A DNA stretch of 64,000 bases, from the NCBI GenBank assembly GCA_012274445.1, contig JAAROD010000058.1, forward strand, positions 1,798,001 to 1,862,000. Reading direction: 5' to 3'. The DNA comes from Sclerotiophoma versabilis (taxonomy: Eukaryota > Ascomycota > Dothideomycetes > Pleosporales > Didymellaceae). This document shows, piece after piece, positions 63,086-64,000 of this stretch (the first letter of the stretch is position 1; every line of letters begins with the position of its first letter). The translations under genes were made by a program, and so were the position numbers. Under the pieces are notes generated by a model, which made no database searches, had not been told where the DNA came from, and was given only the letters and a program-made list of their open reading frames with translations.

Positions 63086-64000
63086 TGGCTTACTGCGCCG
63101 TGGACGAAGAAAATGCAAAATCTTTACAGTCAGTGCTGGAAGGCTGCTGGATACTGGTGGACACGCACTTCATTAATTTACATCATCTACCAAGGAAGTG
63201 GAAGAATCGATATCAAAAGTATGTCGCGCTGGGGAGGGTTGTCGAGCACTTTGAGATACCGTAGCACCGAAAGGGACGGAATTCCATCCATCCGCCATAT
63301 GATGACTTGCGATGGAAAGACTGGCCCACTTAATAGTCGTGATCTGGGTGCAGATTTGTATCTGAGAAACTCCTCTGGCACGTTGTCCTTGTATCCACGT
63401 TGGGATCCGCATCTATTATTACTCAACTGCGGATCTTGGTTGGTCGGACTGAGTAGTAGACTGGTGATGGAAGTGAATCGCAGGCTTGTATCATGCCTGC
63501 ATCATGCGAAGGTATCAGCGGGCGGATACTGGCGACAAGATCTTCGATGATGCAGCCAGGCTTCGAATCGACAGTTTCGAAAGCTTGTGTCGCAGATCTG
63601 CCGAAGTCTTGGCCTGTCTGCGCGGTACTGCATAAACCCCAGGATCCGCGTCATTGATGTCTGTCCGCTCAATTGCGGCGCGCATGAACACGCAATCCAG
63701 TCTGTAACGTCGTTGGTCAGGGCTGCCACGACGCGCTTCCCGGCTATGCACGTTTCAGATCGCAGCGACCAATGAGAGTGGGGCAGGAGGCTACTACACA
63801 ACAGGAGTATCCTGACAACTCAGAAGAAGCTCACGCGTGTCGACAATGAAGAAGAAACGGTGATGCGGATGATGGGTAGTAGATGCCAGGAGTAGCCTGC
63901 GCTGAGCCATGGAAAGGAGGATCATGTTCATATTTGTAAAGACAGGAGCCCTCAGGGCATTGAGAGCAAAGCTAATCAACATTCTTTTCCTATTCAACCC

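Larger units (their letters stand above)
61388..64000. other. Gene-poor, AT-richer right end with simple repeats
   Basis: 2.6 kb with no supported gene. The longest frames (129 codons at 62679-63068 minus; 145 codons at 63113-63550 plus) resemble nothing I know. Repeats include TAGTAGG x3 (61811-61831), imperfect gatctggttt/gatttgat units (61907-61944), aactcgaa/ggaatt units (61985-62090) and a G14 run (63072-63085) facing a C7 run (63039-63045). Confidence 0.45.

Noticed and set aside
1..64000. tRNA genes, rRNA, CRISPR arrays or intact transposons
   Set aside because: I looked for A/B-box pairs (GGTTCGAATCC-type), long terminal or inverted repeats and transposase or reverse transcriptase motifs and found none. 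A tRNAscan-SE and RepeatMasker run would be decisive.

Overview
This is 64 kb of a filamentous ascomycete genome (Pezizomycotina; the gene set fits a Dothideomycete, but I cannot fix the species). Four things support this. Genes have short spliceosomal introns (about 45-70 nt) with GTRNGT-like donors and GCTAAC/GCTGAC branch sites. Genes lie on both strands in about 2-3 kb units. The families include a velvet-domain protein, a class II hydrophobin, a HET protein, a GH125 mannosidase and GPI-anchored wall proteins. I saw no CRISPR array, rRNA, convincing tRNA or intact transposon.

Left third (1-25 kb): the 5' end of an arginyl-tRNA synthetase with an apparent mitochondrial presequence and an internal cytosolic start; a 5 kb gene-poor stretch; a divergent velvet-domain protein; a four-exon GPI-type surface protein; a secreted GH125 alpha-mannosidase; a divergent COG4 / NIPA-like magnesium transporter pair around a GC-rich promoter; a 95-residue secreted or GPI-type protein; and two convergent single-pass membrane proteins that share tail motifs.

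Middle (25-41 kb): an isolated class II hydrophobin; a YAT-family amino acid permease; a two-exon protein of unknown function; another single-pass membrane protein; a ketopantoate reductase; and an F-box protein.

Housekeeping block (38-44.7 kb): elongin A and THOC7 are divergent, THOC7 and tubulin cofactor A are convergent, and cofactor A and MCM4 are divergent. The MCM4 promoter carries two perfect MluI cell-cycle boxes.

Accessory island (about 44.7-50 kb): an unrecognised gene, a HET-domain gene broken by a one-base frameshift and probably an in-frame stop, and directly downstream a frameshifted relic of a second HET-E-type gene. The broken gene looks like a classical HET domain joined to a HET-E-type C-terminal region. 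This is the most unusual locus in the window.

Right part (50-64 kb): a GNAT acetyltransferase divergent from the ribosome-biogenesis factor Utp18; a 1255-residue type II mucin-like membrane protein; a 22-bp minisatellite; a CCCH zinc-finger protein whose second intron is GC-AG; and an AT-rich, repeat-bearing, gene-poor end.
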